Of a DNA stretch of 64,000 nucleotides, positions 8,175-17,720 are shown piece by piece. This DNA is from Heyndrickxia oleronia. GTDB taxonomy: Bacteria; Bacillota; Bacilli; Bacillales; Bacillaceae_C. Location of the stretch: positions 754,001 through 818,000 of the forward strand of contig NZ_CP065424.1 in the NCBI RefSeq assembly GCF_017809215.1, written 5' to 3'. How positions within the stretch are numbered: position 1 is the stretch's first letter; each line of letters opens with the position of its first letter. The notes beneath the pieces are model-generated. The model was given only the letters and a program-made list of their open reading frames with translations. It did not search any database and was not told where the DNA came from. The position numbers and the translations under genes were made by a program.

Positions 8175-10020
8175 AAATGTAGCGCGTAATTTACGTTCTT
8201 ATTTAGCGTTTTATCTAAGCAGTTCCTTTGCTGTCATGATTTTTTATATATTTGCGATGTTTATTTTTCACCCTGCCTTAGAAACAGGAGTGATCAATAC
8301 TATTGCTCGCAAGGGTATGATAGCAGCTGAGTGGATTATTTTTGTCTTCTCCATTCTATTTGTTTTATATTCAGTTAATGCTTTCCTGCATACGAGAAAA
8401 AAAGAGTTTGGAATTCTTACGATTTCAGGGACATCACCAAAGCAGTTGAGGAGATTAGTAACACTTGAAAACCTGGTTATTGGACTAGCCTCTATTATTT
8501 CAGGAATAGCAGGAGGAACGATTCTTGCGAAAATGTTCTTTGTTGCGGGTGGATATATTCTTGATATGGATGAGTTGTCCTTATATTTACCTTGGAAAGC
8601 GATTGGGCTAACAAGTGGCGTTTTTCTTGTATTATTTTTCATTATCTCTCAATTTACGCTTTTCTTTATTAACACTGAAGAAACGGTAGCCTTGTTAAAA
8701 GGATCGATTAAACCAAAAAAAGCTCCGAAGCCTTCTATTTTATTGTCTGCACTTGCACTTATCTTTTTAGGGACGGGCTATACGATGGCTTTTATTGCGG
8801 AAATTAATATGACCAGTGCGGTGATTATATTAATCTTAACGGTTATAGGAACTTTCTTCTTTTACAGTCAATTAAGTGTATGGATATTAAAACGATTGAA
8901 GAAAAGCAAAAATCTTTATTTAAATGGCTATCATTTCTTAACGATTTCTGATTTAACCTATCGATTAAAGGATAATGCGAGATTGTTTTTTATCGTGAGT
9001 ATCGTTTCTGCAGTGGCCTTTACAGCAACAGGTGTGTTAACTGTTTTTAAATCAAAGCAACCGATTGAAAAGACAAATTACGAAATAGAATATTTATCTA
9101 GTCCAGATAATGGGAATGAAGCAAAACATATTGGTTTAATTGAAGAATCTTTAAGTCATGTTGGTATTGACTATAAAGCGGGGAAAGTGGAGGCCTTAGA
9201 GGCGCGTTATCAAATGCCAGATGGTACGGTTCCAGTTATTGTGATTTTATCGCAAAAGGAAGCGTCAAAATATAATCCAACCTTAAAAGTGGGGGCCATA
9301 AATGATGGTGAGGCCATTGTTTATTTGGATAATCGTGGTTTTGATCATAAGAAAGACATTCCATCAACATTGAAAATAGTAGATTCCCCGTACTCGCTCA
9401 AGGTTAAAGGGATTGAATCATCTATTTTAGGTGTTTCGACGGCAGTAGTTGTTAATGAGCAAACATATAAAAAAATGAAATCAACCTTTGAACCGTCTAC
9501 CCTTTATGGGTTCCATTTTAAGGATTGGAAGAAGAGTGTTGAAATAAGCAAGATACTACACGATACATTATACGGTAACTATACTAATATTCATTTTGAA
9601 TTTTTCTCAAAAGGGTTAATTTATTATGAAAGTGTTCAAATTCCTAGTCTCAGTTTATTTATTGGTTTATTTGTGGCCTTAGTATTTTTCCTTGCTGCAG
9701 GTAGTTTTATTTATTTCCGTCTATTTACAGACCTTGAGCATGAACAAGAAAAATACAAAGCATTATCGAAAGTAGGGCTCACTGAAATGGAAATTAAGAA
9801 AAGTGCAACATGGCAATTGTTGATTCTGTTTTTCTTGCCATTCATAGTAGCTATTGTTCATACATGCTTTGCCTTAAAAGTTTTGGAGAGAGATATGGGA
9901 AGTAGTGTTGTTGTTCCTACGATTATTACGATTATTGGGTTTTTAATTTTAGAGATTGTCTATTTTACAATTGTACGAATCAGCTATGTAAAAAAAATAA
10001 TGGCATCTATTGATGAGTAA
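8149..10020 (+). CDS. yxdM: Antimicrobial-peptide ABC transporter, permease subunit
   Basis: 623 residues from ATG 8149, which has GGAGG at 8136-8140; the ORF stays open upstream only because it overlaps yxdL by 26 bases. It has the BceB/YxdM plan: an N-terminal helix, an FtsX-type block of three helices (around KEFGILTISGTSPKQL), further paired helices, a large extracellular domain of roughly 200 residues after helix 8, and a final FtsX-like block (KYKALSKVGLTEMEI). The extracellular domain is the ligand-binding and kinase-signalling part in this family. Confidence 0.88.
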   Translation: MNFYQLATKNVARNLRSYLAFYLSSSFAVMIFYIFAMFIFHPALETGVINTIARKGMIAAEWIIFVFSILFVLYSVNAFLHTRKKEFGILTISGTSPKQLRRLVTLENLVIGLASIISGIAGGTILAKMFFVAGGYILDMDELSLYLPWKAIGLTSGVFLVLFFIISQFTLFFINTEETVALLKGSIKPKKAPKPSILLSALALIFLGTGYTMAFIAEINMTSAVIILILTVIGTFFFYSQLSVWILKRLKKSKNLYLNGYHFLTISDLTYRLKDNARLFFIVSIVSAVAFTATGVLTVFKSKQPIEKTNYEIEYLSSPDNGNEAKHIGLIEESLSHVGIDYKAGKVEALEARYQMPDGTVPVIVILSQKEASKYNPTLKVGAINDGEAIVYLDNRGFDHKKDIPSTLKIVDSPYSLKVKGIESSILGVSTAVVVNEQTYKKMKSTFEPSTLYGFHFKDWKKSVEISKILHDTLYGNYTNIHFEFFSKGLIYYESVQIPSLSLFIGLFVALVFFLAAGSFIYFRLFTDLEHEQEKYKALSKVGLTEMEIKKSATWQLLILFFLPFIVAIVHTCFALKVLERDMGSSVVVPTIITIIGFLILEIVYFTIVRISYVKKIMASIDE

Positions 10021-10042
10021 AAAAGTAAAGGAGTGATTGAAA

Positions 10043-10402
10043 ATGAAAAAGAAAACAATGATTGGGGTTGTCATAGGAATGGCTATTATTGTTGGTGGAT
10101 TTTTAGCATTGCCGAAAGAAGTATCCGATCAAATTAACCCTTTTGTATCAAAAAAAGATGTATATGTTCAAATTAACGCGAAACCTGCACTGAGAAATCC
10201 AGGTGGGGCTGATTATACATTAATTGGTTTTACAAAGAGTGGTGAGAAACAAGAAGTAAAATTTTACGCCTCGCATGAACTAAGAAAGAATGCATTTTTA
10301 AAAGTATATATGAAGGGGAGCTATGTAAAAACGTGGGAGGAAGTAAAGCTAGAAAGCTTACCTAAAAAGGTAAGGGATCAATTAATAAAATCGGATTTAT
10401 AG
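10043..10402 (+). CDS. yxeA: YxeA family (DUF1093) secreted or anchored protein
   Basis: 119 residues from ATG 10043, with AAAGGAGTG upstream. One N-terminal hydrophobic helix (MIGVVIGMAIIVGGFLAL) is followed by a small domain with YVQINAKPA, a GADYTLIGFT segment and a YMKGSYVKTWEEV strand, as in DUF1093/YxeA proteins (an OB-like fold). It follows yxdM by 22 bases. The same gene order (yxdJKLM-yxeA) exists in B. subtilis, which is the main reason for the name. Its molecular role is not established. Confidence 0.85.
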   Translation: MKKKTMIGVVIGMAIIVGGFLALPKEVSDQINPFVSKKDVYVQINAKPALRNPGGADYTLIGFTKSGEKQEVKFYASHELRKNAFLKVYMKGSYVKTWEEVKLESLPKKVRDQLIKSDL

Positions 10403-10423
10403 CTTACAAAGGACAGGGAGAAA

Positions 10424-10456
10424 TGTTCTTGGGGTCAGACCCTATATAATAGAACA
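10424..10456. repeat. Solo REP core with short flanking arms
   Basis: Core GGGGTCAGACCC (10431-10442) sits between TGTTCT (10424-10429) and AGAACA (10451-10456). The right side (CTATATAATAGAACA) resembles the right side of the solo core near 4250, so these two copies may form a subtype. Confidence 0.75.
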
Positions 10457-10474
10457 AACAAAAAGGAGAAACAT

Positions 10475-11506
10475 ATGAATTCAATTGAACAGACAAGAAG
10501 GATCGATGCCCTAGATTATTTGAGAGGATTCGCTTTAATTGGAATTATTTTAGTCAATATTTTAGCATTATTGTCAGTGCAAATGCCTGAACCACATACG
10601 GCGAATGCTGCCTATCAAAAATGGCTCTATGTATTTGTGGAAACTCGCTTTTTCTCTATCTTTTCCTTTTTATTTGGGGTTGGCTTTTATATTTTTCTAT
10701 CAAGAGCGATCTCCAAAGGGAAAAATGGCTATGTGCTATTTATACGAAGAATCATCGCATTATTCATTTTTGGATGCATTCATCATATATTTCAGCCGGG
10801 AGAAGCGTTAGCTGTCTATGCCATTTGTGGTCTTCTAGTGATGCCATTTTATAAGGTGAAAAAAGAAATAAATCTGATTGTTGGATTGGTTTTATTAATT
10901 ACTTTTGCCATTTTATCGATGAAAGAACTTATGAGCTTCCCATACATTTTATTGGGACTTGCTGCGGGACAATATCGTATCTTTGAGAAACTTTCTGAAC
11001 AAAAGCGTTTAATTAACAAGTTTACGTTCGTCATGTTTCTGTTAAGTATAGTCGGTCTAACCTATCAATACATGCAGAGTCCATTGCGTCCTTTTTATGG
11101 CATGATATTAGAAGGAACTGATGACCTAAATGTCATTCAGACGAATAAATTTCTCAAAATTGGAATTATGATTGGACCCATTGTGTCCGCTTTTTATGTT
11201 GGATTAGTCATTATTCTTGTTAGGGTAGGAATGATAGCTAAACTATTGTCACCCATCAAAAATTTAGGACGCATGGCATTGTCCAATTATATTATGCAAA
11301 CTACTTTCATATTGTTGGCTAATGTAGTCTTGCATTTAAATAATAAGATTACTTATTTAGAAACTCTTTATCTATGTTTAATCATTCTTGTTTTGCAGCT
11401 AATATATAGTACGATTTGGCTTCGTTTCTTTAAGTTTGGTCCACTCGAATGGATATGGAGAATGGTGACTTATTTAAAGAGAATGCCGTTACGAAAAGTG
11501 AATTAA
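10475..11506 (+). CDS. DUF418 family multi-pass membrane protein
   Basis: 343 residues. RIDALDYLRGFALIGIILVNI at the start and a C-terminal half with GRMALSNYIMQT are the hallmarks of the DUF418/YeiB family. About eight to ten hydrophobic helices are evident. These proteins share a fold with membrane acyltransferases (OafA-like), but their substrate is not known. A ribosome site AAAAGGAG precedes ATG 10475. It follows yxeA after a solo REP hairpin and is ended by its own terminator. Confidence 0.82.
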   Translation: MNSIEQTRRIDALDYLRGFALIGIILVNILALLSVQMPEPHTANAAYQKWLYVFVETRFFSIFSFLFGVGFYIFLSRAISKGKNGYVLFIRRIIALFIFGCIHHIFQPGEALAVYAICGLLVMPFYKVKKEINLIVGLVLLITFAILSMKELMSFPYILLGLAAGQYRIFEKLSEQKRLINKFTFVMFLLSIVGLTYQYMQSPLRPFYGMILEGTDDLNVIQTNKFLKIGIMIGPIVSAFYVGLVIILVRVGMIAKLLSPIKNLGRMALSNYIMQTTFILLANVVLHLNNKITYLETLYLCLIILVLQLIYSTIWLRFFKFGPLEWIWRMVTYLKRMPLRKVN

Positions 11507-11514
11507 CCGAATGG

Positions 11515-11550
11515 GGAAGAGGACTTATCAATCGTCCTCTTCCTTTGTTT
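11515..11550. terminator. Rho-independent terminator
   Basis: GGAAGAGGAC (11515-11524) and GTCCTCTTCC (11534-11543) with a 9-base loop, then TTTGTTTATTT. It lies between two convergent genes. Confidence 0.85.
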
Positions 11551-11558
11551 ATTTGAAT

Positions 11559-12494
11559 TCAAAATGGGACAATGGATCCGGTCCATTGTCCCAAAAGTTG
11601 TTTCGTATAATTTATGTCATCAGTGAAATAACCATCAACATGAAAAGCTTTTACTCGTGCCTGCTCATTCTTTTCCGTTTTTTTATTTGTAAAATACACA
11701 TGAACTTCTTTTCCGGCTTGATGGATCTCGTTGACAATACTTAAAGTGACATCTTTTGATTCAATCCCTATGATCGGGTAAGGAGCAGTCAGTGCCTTTT
11801 CCAAATCAAATTTACCTTTTCCGAAAAGTAAGGTTAAAGGAACATTAGGTGCTAATCTCTGTATTTTTTCTAAGCTTTGCGGTGAAAAGGATTGAATGGT
11901 GACTAATCCTTTAGAAATAAGATGATATTCATTTAGCAGGTCAATTAAGGGTTCCTCCATTTTTAATTCCCCATTGACTAATCTTGTTTCAATATAATAA
12001 TGTTCGGTATCTGTAAAAGCTTCAATCATTTCCCTAAGCGTGGGGATATCTTCTGTTGTCGTTTCCCCGTTGTATCGTCCAATTGTTTGATAAGCTTTTA
12101 ATTCATCTAAAGTTAGTTCTGAAACTTTCTTCTTTCCATTCGTTGTACGATTAATCGTTTGATCATGCATGATGATTAGTGAACCATCTTTAGTCATGCG
12201 TAGATCCATTTCTAATGCATCCACACCATCATCGGCAGCTATTTTTTGAGCGGTTATTGTATTTTCATTAAATCGGTCATTTGCTCCTCGATGGGCGAGA
12301 ATTTTTGGAGTCTGTTTAAAGCTGTGCCCTGTTTTATTTTTTACGGTTGATTCTATCTTGGATGTTGCTGTTTTTTTCGGTATGGTTTCTATAGTCGTAG
12401 TTGATACAGACTCCGCTTTTTGGCTAGCAAAAGTATAGATAAAGGTTAAAATTACAAGAAAACTAGTTAAAGTGAGTACGATTTTTTTAAACAT
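11559..12494 (-). CDS. Secreted glycerophosphodiester phosphodiesterase
   Basis: About 311 residues. The first 24 form a signal peptide or membrane anchor (MFKKIVLTLTSFLVILTFIY) beginning at ATG 12494; an ATG at 12509 would put five polar residues before it. The catalytic core has LAHRGANDRFNENT (His-Arg and Glu), DALEMDLRMTKDG (metal ligands ExD) and IMHDQTINRTT (second His). It should hydrolyse glycerophosphodiesters outside the membrane to glycerol-3-phosphate, which the adjacent Ugp transporter imports. It overlaps the upstream paralogue. The last residues (GQWTGSIVPF) come from an inverted repeat. Confidence 0.87.
   Translation of the reverse strand: MFKKIVLTLTSFLVILTFIYTFASQKAESVSTTTIETIPKKTATSKIESTVKNKTGHSFKQTPKILAHRGANDRFNENTITAQKIAADDGVDALEMDLRMTKDGSLIIMHDQTINRTTNGKKKVSELTLDELKAYQTIGRYNGETTTEDIPTLREMIEAFTDTEHYYIETRLVNGELKMEEPLIDLLNEYHLISKGLVTIQSFSPQSLEKIQRLAPNVPLTLLFGKGKFDLEKALTAPYPIIGIESKDVTLSIVNEIHQAGKEVHVYFTNKKTEKNEQARVKAFHVDGYFTDDINYTKQLLGQWTGSIVPF
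11565..11593. repeat. Inverted repeat at the 3' end of the phosphodiesterase gene
   Basis: TGGGACAATGGA (11565-11576) and TCCATTGTCCCA (11582-11593) are a perfect 12-base pair with a 5-base loop. The sequence is inside the coding region and encodes the last residues. The GGGAC...GTCCC ends recall the GGGGTC...GACCCC cores elsewhere, but the arms are unrelated, so this may be a second REP-like family. Confidence 0.8.
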
Positions 12495-13245
12495 ATAGCT
12501 TTCTCTCATTTCTAGAATGTAAGACTTTTTCAGGAAAATCGGAAATAATGGTTTCGACGTTTTGCTCTAAAAGCTGCTTGATTTCTTCTTCTTTATTCAC
12601 CGTCCAAACACATATTGGATAGCTTAAGTTTTTTACTAAATTCGAATCGGATAAAACTATATCCTTTGCTATATTCAATGCTGATAATGGTAAGTTTTGT
12701 AGATAGTTTGGTTGATTTAGCAATCCATCATTATGTATTAGGAGGGCAATTGTGGCTTCTGGATTGATTTTTTTCATTTTTAAGATCGTCGGTAAATAAA
12801 AGGATGAGTAAATAACTTTGCGCTGTCCACCGAATTGGCTTACGATGGAATGTACTTTACTTTCGATTCCTTCGTATTCAAACATATACGTTTTAAATTC
12901 GATATTTAGATCGATTGGATAGGGGGCTAATAATTCAAGCACTTCCTTTAATGTTGGTACGCGTTCTTGTGACCATAGTTCCTCTTGATAGTTAGGTAAA
13001 TGAGTAAACTGATTTCCAGCACTAAATTGTTTAATTTCTTCTAATGTTAAATCTTTAATATAGCCTGCTCCATCAGTCGTTCGATCGAGCTTTTCATCAT
13101 GGATGACGACGATTTCTCCATCTTTTGTCATATGAATATCTAGTTCAATGCCGTCAACTCCATGCTTAATCGCTTGCCGGAATCCAAGTAATGTATTTTC
13201 AGGATAGGTTCCCTTGCAGCCTCGGTGTCCATAAACCTTTGTCAT
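12487..13245 (-). CDS. ugpQ: Cytosolic glycerophosphodiester phosphodiesterase
   Basis: 252 residues from ATG 13245, with AAAGGATGG upstream; a TTG at 13263 lies at the edge of that site. There is no signal peptide. Catalytic elements are YGHRGCKGTYPENT, GIELDIHMTKDG and VIHDEKLDRTTDG, as in UgpQ-type enzymes. It splits imported glycerophosphodiesters into glycerol-3-phosphate and an alcohol. It lies downstream of ugpB on the same strand after a hairpin, and its end overlaps the start of the secreted paralogue. Confidence 0.85.
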   Translation of the reverse strand: MTKVYGHRGCKGTYPENTLLGFRQAIKHGVDGIELDIHMTKDGEIVVIHDEKLDRTTDGAGYIKDLTLEEIKQFSAGNQFTHLPNYQEELWSQERVPTLKEVLELLAPYPIDLNIEFKTYMFEYEGIESKVHSIVSQFGGQRKVIYSSFYLPTILKMKKINPEATIALLIHNDGLLNQPNYLQNLPLSALNIAKDIVLSDSNLVKNLSYPICVWTVNKEEEIKQLLEQNVETIISDFPEKVLHSRNERKLYV

Positions 13246-13276
13246 AACAATCCATCCTTTCAATATAAAGAATTGG

Positions 13277-13319
13277 AAGAGAATAAGGAGCGGGAGAGGA
13301 TATATCCCCTTATTCTCTT
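13277..13319 (-). terminator. Hairpin between ugpB and the phosphodiesterase genes
   Basis: AAGAGAATAAGG (13277-13288) pairs with CCTTATTCTCTT (13308-13319). There is no long T run in the direction of transcription (minus), so it may be a partial terminator or an mRNA-stabilising stem rather than a full stop. Confidence 0.6.
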
Positions 13320-13336
13320 AAACTGCTAAATTTTAT

Positions 13337-14668
13337 TTATTTTCCTCTTGCTGCGTTTGCTTGTTTAATAGCCGCATTGAACTGTTTCACTGCAGTATCA
13401 TAGGCTTTATCCACATTTCCACCATTATATACCGTTTCAAGGGCTGTTTCGATAATTTTTCTGCCTTCTGGAATCATATCCATGATTGCTCCCTGAGTAG
13501 CGATAGATGGTTTTGTTGACTGTAATTGGTTTACAGTTACTTGTAATTGGGGCATTTTGTTATAAGCTTCTTTGACCATTGGATTTTCATAAGCTTCAGG
13601 GTTAATCGCGAAATAGCCTGTGCCAACATGCCACTTTGCTTGTACTTCAGGCGTTTGCAAGTATTTCATGAACTCCCACGCCGCTTGCTGCTCTTCTTTC
13701 GGTTTACCATCAATCATCCATAGACTAGCTCCACCGATAACGACACCTTGGCGTTCCTTACTTTCTGGATGTGGAAGGAAGGCCACACCTACCTCAAATG
13801 GGGCATTGTCTATAACATCTCGAGCACTTGCTGATGATTGGACAAACATTGAAACATCTCCAGCTAGAAATCCAGCCACCATATTATCGCCATTTGTCCC
13901 ATAGTTGGCAAAGGTTCCATCATCGATCATTCGTTTCACCCAATTGAAGATGGCTGTTCCTTCTTCCTTAGAAAAGCCAATTTTAGATGGAGTATCGGAG
14001 CGACCATTATCGTTGTTCATTAATAGTGCACCTTGATTGGCCATTAGTTCTTCAAATAACCAGCCATATGCTTGTAGGGCAAAACCTTTCATATCTGGAT
14101 TTGCTTTAGTGATTGATTTTGATATGTTCTCAATTTCTTCAAAGGTTCTTGGAGGATTTTCCGGATCTATACCTGCTTTTTTAAATGCATCTTTATTGTA
14201 GTACATAACAGGAGTTGATGAGTTAAATGGCATGGAATATAGCTTATTATCGATCGTGTAATAGTTAAGAATGTTTTGCTCTAATCCACTCATATCATAT
14301 TTTTCTTTATCAACAAATTTTTGAATTGGAACGATGTTACCGCTGTTGATCATCGATTTTGTTCCAATTTCAAATACTTGAATGATGCTTGGGGCACTTT
14401 TTGTACCTGCTACAGTATGAAATTTTGTTAATGCCTCATCATAGGTACCTTGAAATTCTGCATTAACCTGAATCTTATCTTGGGAGTTATTGAAGTCTTC
14501 TACAATTTGTTTTAATGTTTCTTGACCAGCTCCACTCATGGAATGCCAAAACGTCACCATTTGTTTTCCATTATCTGCAGCAGATGATGCGGAGCCCTTT
14601 TCTGTCGTATTACAGGCGGTTAGTAAGAATAATAGACCAATCATAAGTATCGAGAGTCGCTTTTTCAT
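13337..14668 (-). CDS. ugpB: Glycerol-3-phosphate-type ABC transporter binding lipoprotein
   Basis: 443 residues from ATG 14668, with AAGGAG eight bases upstream; a GTG two codons earlier is less likely. The signal peptide ends in the lipobox LLTAC (Cys about residue 19). The mature part begins MVTFWHSMSGAGQETL, the usual opening of UgpB family-1 binding proteins, and continues with NGGNVDKAYDTAV-type C-terminal helices. It should deliver glycerol-3-phosphate or glycerophosphodiesters to UgpAE. It is the fourth gene of the ugpC-A-E-B operon. Confidence 0.88.
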   Translation of the reverse strand: MKKRLSILMIGLLFLLTACNTTEKGSASSAADNGKQMVTFWHSMSGAGQETLKQIVEDFNNSQDKIQVNAEFQGTYDEALTKFHTVAGTKSAPSIIQVFEIGTKSMINSGNIVPIQKFVDKEKYDMSGLEQNILNYYTIDNKLYSMPFNSSTPVMYYNKDAFKKAGIDPENPPRTFEEIENISKSITKANPDMKGFALQAYGWLFEELMANQGALLMNNDNGRSDTPSKIGFSKEEGTAIFNWVKRMIDDGTFANYGTNGDNMVAGFLAGDVSMFVQSSASARDVIDNAPFEVGVAFLPHPESKERQGVVIGGASLWMIDGKPKEEQQAAWEFMKYLQTPEVQAKWHVGTGYFAINPEAYENPMVKEAYNKMPQLQVTVNQLQSTKPSIATQGAIMDMIPEGRKIIETALETVYNGGNVDKAYDTAVKQFNAAIKQANAARGK

Positions 14669-14708
14669 TTTCACTTCTCCTTTTGATTAAATATGTAATG
14701 AAGCTTGA

Positions 14709-15524
14709 TTACTTCAATGCACCTTCGGTTAATCCTTTTTGCAGCTTTTTCTGTCCGAGGAATAGAAGAACTAAAGTAGGTATAATCACAATTACTGCCC
14801 CAGCCATCATGACACCCCATTCATTTAGCTGCTCCTGGGATTGTAATTGCTTTAAACCGATTTGGACAGTCCGTACGGAATCATTGGTCGTCGATAAAAG
14901 TGGCCAAAGATACATATTCCAGGATGATAGAAATCCGTATATTCCTAATGTGATTAGGCTACTTTTTGCAACAGGTAAAACAACCGTGACATAATACTTG
15001 AAATTTCCCATCCCAGCAATTTGACTAGCTTCCCTAAGCTCCTTAGGGATTTGTTTAAAATTTTGCCTAAGGAGGAATGTGCCGAAAGCTGTTGCAAAGA
15101 AAGGAATCGTTAGTCCTTGATAGGTATCAATCCATCCTAAATCACGTATGATATGGAAATTTGGAATAACTGATGCTTCAAAAGGCACCATCATCGTAGC
15201 GATGAATAGATAGAATAGAAAATCTCTTCCTTTGAATTCTAGAAAAACAAAGGCATACGCTGCTAAGCTGGATAGAATGATTTGACCAATCATAATAACG
15301 ATCGACACGATCAAGCTATTTAATAAAAATTGAAATAAAGGAAAACGTTCGAAAGCCTGTGTAAAATTATCTGTAATAAGTGTTCTGGGCGCACTGCCTG
15401 TTAAGATATCTTGACTGGTCATAAAGCTCATCACTATTGCCAACATTGTAGGAGCAAATAGGATGAATGCTGAAAGTGTCAGTAAAACATAGAAGATTAA
15501 TTTTTTTCTAAAGGACATGGTCAT
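14709..15524 (-). CDS. ugpE: Glycerol-3-phosphate ABC transporter permease UgpE
   Basis: 271 residues, six predicted membrane helices. The MalG-type EAA loop reads ELREASQIAGMGNFKYYVTVVLP, which contacts the ATPase. It overlaps ugpA by four bases (ATGA) and is followed by ugpB 40 bases on. It pairs with UgpA to form the channel. Confidence 0.9.
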   Translation of the reverse strand: MTMSFRKKLIFYVLLTLSAFILFAPTMLAIVMSFMTSQDILTGSAPRTLITDNFTQAFERFPLFQFLLNSLIVSIVIMIGQIILSSLAAYAFVFLEFKGRDFLFYLFIATMMVPFEASVIPNFHIIRDLGWIDTYQGLTIPFFATAFGTFLLRQNFKQIPKELREASQIAGMGNFKYYVTVVLPVAKSSLITLGIYGFLSSWNMYLWPLLSTTNDSVRTVQIGLKQLQSQEQLNEWGVMMAGAVIVIIPTLVLLFLGQKKLQKGLTEGALK

Positions 15525-16465
15525 TGATAATGAACCTTCCTTTCACCAAGCTTAAATTGCAGAGCGGTCATAAGTAGGATCAAAATAAATAATATAACGG
15601 CTTGAGCACTTGCTGATCCAAACTGATAATTAACAAATGCCTCGCGATAAATGGAATAAACAATTAAATTTGTTTCATTTTGTGGACCGCCATGCGTCAA
15701 AATATCAATTTGACCAAATGTTTGAAAAGCATTAATGATCGATACGGTTAAGACAAAAAATAGGGTGGGAGAAAGCATGGGAAGTGTAATTCTCCTTAGC
15801 TTATAAAAGTAACCTGCACCCTCAATATCAGCACTTTCATAAAGATAGGAATCGATCGATTGTAGCCCTCCCAAAAGAACGAGAAAAGTAAAGCCTATAT
15901 TCATCCAAACCGTAGTAACTGAAACAGAAAAAAGTGCCCAATCTGGATCAGTAAGCCAGCCAATCGATTCGACACCGATTGATTGAAGAAACTGATTGAG
16001 TAATCCCATAGTAGGGTTAAATAAATACATCCAAAATACAGATGCAGCTGCTACTGAAATTCCCATTGTTGAGGAGAAAATCGTGCGAAAAAATCCAATT
16101 CCCTTTAATTTTTCATTCGCGATAATGGCTAAAAATAAGCTAATCACAATGGTCGCTGGAACGGTATATAGCACAAATAAGAACGTGGATTGGATGCTCT
16201 TTAGAAAAATAGGAGACGTAAACATATTCAAGTAATTTTCCAATCCGACAAATACTGTAGTTTCACCACTTGCATTTGTTAAGAAAAAACTTAAATAAAT
16301 CGTTCGGATCATAGGGTAAAATACAAAAATACTAAATAGCAGAATCGATGGTAAAAGAAATAATAGCCCGTGTAAAAAGTTTTTAATTCTTTGTTTCTTT
16401 TTTACTTGCTCAACGTACTGTAGATTTAATTCATTTGTCTGAATGGCTACACTAGACATACTCAT
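15521..16465 (-). CDS. ugpA: Glycerol-3-phosphate ABC transporter permease UgpA
   Basis: 314 residues, six helices after a ~30-residue polar N-terminus. The EAA loop is LYESADIEGAGYFYKLRRITLP (MalF/UgpA form), and a WMYLFNPTMGLLNQ stretch typical of UgpA precedes it. It overlaps both ugpC and ugpE by four bases, so the three are translationally coupled. Confidence 0.9.
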   Translation of the reverse strand: MSMSSVAIQTNELNLQYVEQVKKKQRIKNFLHGLLFLLPSILLFSIFVFYPMIRTIYLSFFLTNASGETTVFVGLENYLNMFTSPIFLKSIQSTFLFVLYTVPATIVISLFLAIIANEKLKGIGFFRTIFSSTMGISVAAASVFWMYLFNPTMGLLNQFLQSIGVESIGWLTDPDWALFSVSVTTVWMNIGFTFLVLLGGLQSIDSYLYESADIEGAGYFYKLRRITLPMLSPTLFFVLTVSIINAFQTFGQIDILTHGGPQNETNLIVYSIYREAFVNYQFGSASAQAVILFILILLMTALQFKLGERKVHYQ

Positions 16466-17580
16466 ATTGCTATGCCCCCTTGGCTCTTTCCATGGGTAGC
16501 TGAGCGAATGAGATTTCCTGTTTCTGTATCAAAGAATAATAGATAGTCTGAAGACAGGTGGATAGGAACTTTTTGTCCTACTTGAATATTCCATTGTCCA
16601 GGCCATTTTGCTGTCCATAATTCAGTGCCAACATCAAAGGCAATGGTGGTTTCATTTCCTAATTGCTCTACATTTACTACCTCTAAATAATGGGTGGCAT
16701 TTTCTGTAGTTCCGGGTAAAAGATGCTCTGCACGAATGCCAATCGTAAGTGTCTTATCCTTCGGTAGCCCTTGGGCTATAGCTGGATCTACAGAAATGGA
16801 AAGATCATTTTCGATCGTTAGTTTTTTTGCTTTCGATGCAAAAATAGCTGTTCCCATATTCATTTTTGGCGACCCAATGAAAGAAGCGACAAACAAATTG
16901 GCTGGTTCGTTATAAAGAGTAATCGGCTCTCCAACCTGTTGAATTTTGCCATCATTTAATACCATAATTCGATCGCCCATCGTCATCGCTTCAACTTGAT
17001 CATGGGTGACATAAATGGTAGTTAAACCAAGCTTTTTTTGTAATCTGCGAATTTGAATCCGCATATTAGCTCGCAGCTTTGCATCCAAATTGGAAAGAGG
17101 TTCGTCCATTAAGCAAAGTGGTGCTTGACTAACAATCGAACGTGCAAGTGCAACCCTTTGTCTTTGACCACCAGAAAGCTCCTTTGGTTTGCGTTTGAGC
17201 ATTTCAGTTAGACCTACCATTTCGGCAGCTTCCTTTAATCTTTTTTGTTGTTCCTGTTTATTGACTTTCCTTGCTTTGAGACCAAAGAGGATATTTTGTT
17301 CGACCGTTAAATGTGGATATAGTGCATAATTTTGAAAGACCATAGATAAATTGCGGTCTTTTGGTGGAAGGTGATTTACTGGTTCATTATTCATTTTTAA
17401 AAATCCACCGGAAATTTCCTCAAGTCCCGCAATCATTCGGAGCAAAGTACTTTTCCCTGAACCAGAAGGTCCTACCAAGACAAAAAACTCCCCCTTTTCA
17501 ATGGATAAATTGATCTCTTTCAAAATATCCTTCTGCTTATCATAAGACTTCGAAAGATCCAATAACTCAACCTGACTCAT
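16462..17580 (-). CDS. ugpC: Sugar-phosphate ABC transporter ATPase UgpC
   Basis: 372 residues from ATG 17580, which has AAGGAGGGG upstream; the ORF is open 15 codons further without a ribosome site. It has Walker A GPSGSGKST, the signature LSGGQRQR, Walker B LCLMDEPLSNLD and the H-loop YVTHD. These are followed by a C-terminal TOBE/OB domain (TIGIRAEHL ... HLSSDYLLFFD) as in MalK/UgpC. First gene of the operon: it powers import through UgpAE. Phosphate-starvation control would be expected from the pathway but no clear Pho box was seen. Confidence 0.88.
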   Translation of the reverse strand: MSQVELLDLSKSYDKQKDILKEINLSIEKGEFFVLVGPSGSGKSTLLRMIAGLEEISGGFLKMNNEPVNHLPPKDRNLSMVFQNYALYPHLTVEQNILFGLKARKVNKQEQQKRLKEAAEMVGLTEMLKRKPKELSGGQRQRVALARSIVSQAPLCLMDEPLSNLDAKLRANMRIQIRRLQKKLGLTTIYVTHDQVEAMTMGDRIMVLNDGKIQQVGEPITLYNEPANLFVASFIGSPKMNMGTAIFASKAKKLTIENDLSISVDPAIAQGLPKDKTLTIGIRAEHLLPGTTENATHYLEVVNVEQLGNETTIAFDVGTELWTAKWPGQWNIQVGQKVPIHLSSDYLLFFDTETGNLIRSATHGKSQGGIAI

Positions 17581-17720
17581 CAAACCCCTCCTTGTTATCA
17601 CCACTGCAAGCCTATTAAAACACAATATCTAAATAAAAAATGTAAATTTACTGACACTTCACAGCGGTTTTACCGAAGATTAATAGAATTAATATGAAAT
17701 TAATATTAGCGGTTTATTTA

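Noticed and set aside
17590..17700. Pho boxes upstream of ugpC
   Set aside because: Some TTAA-rich repeats are present, but no TT(A/T/C)ACA series with 11-base spacing could be made out.
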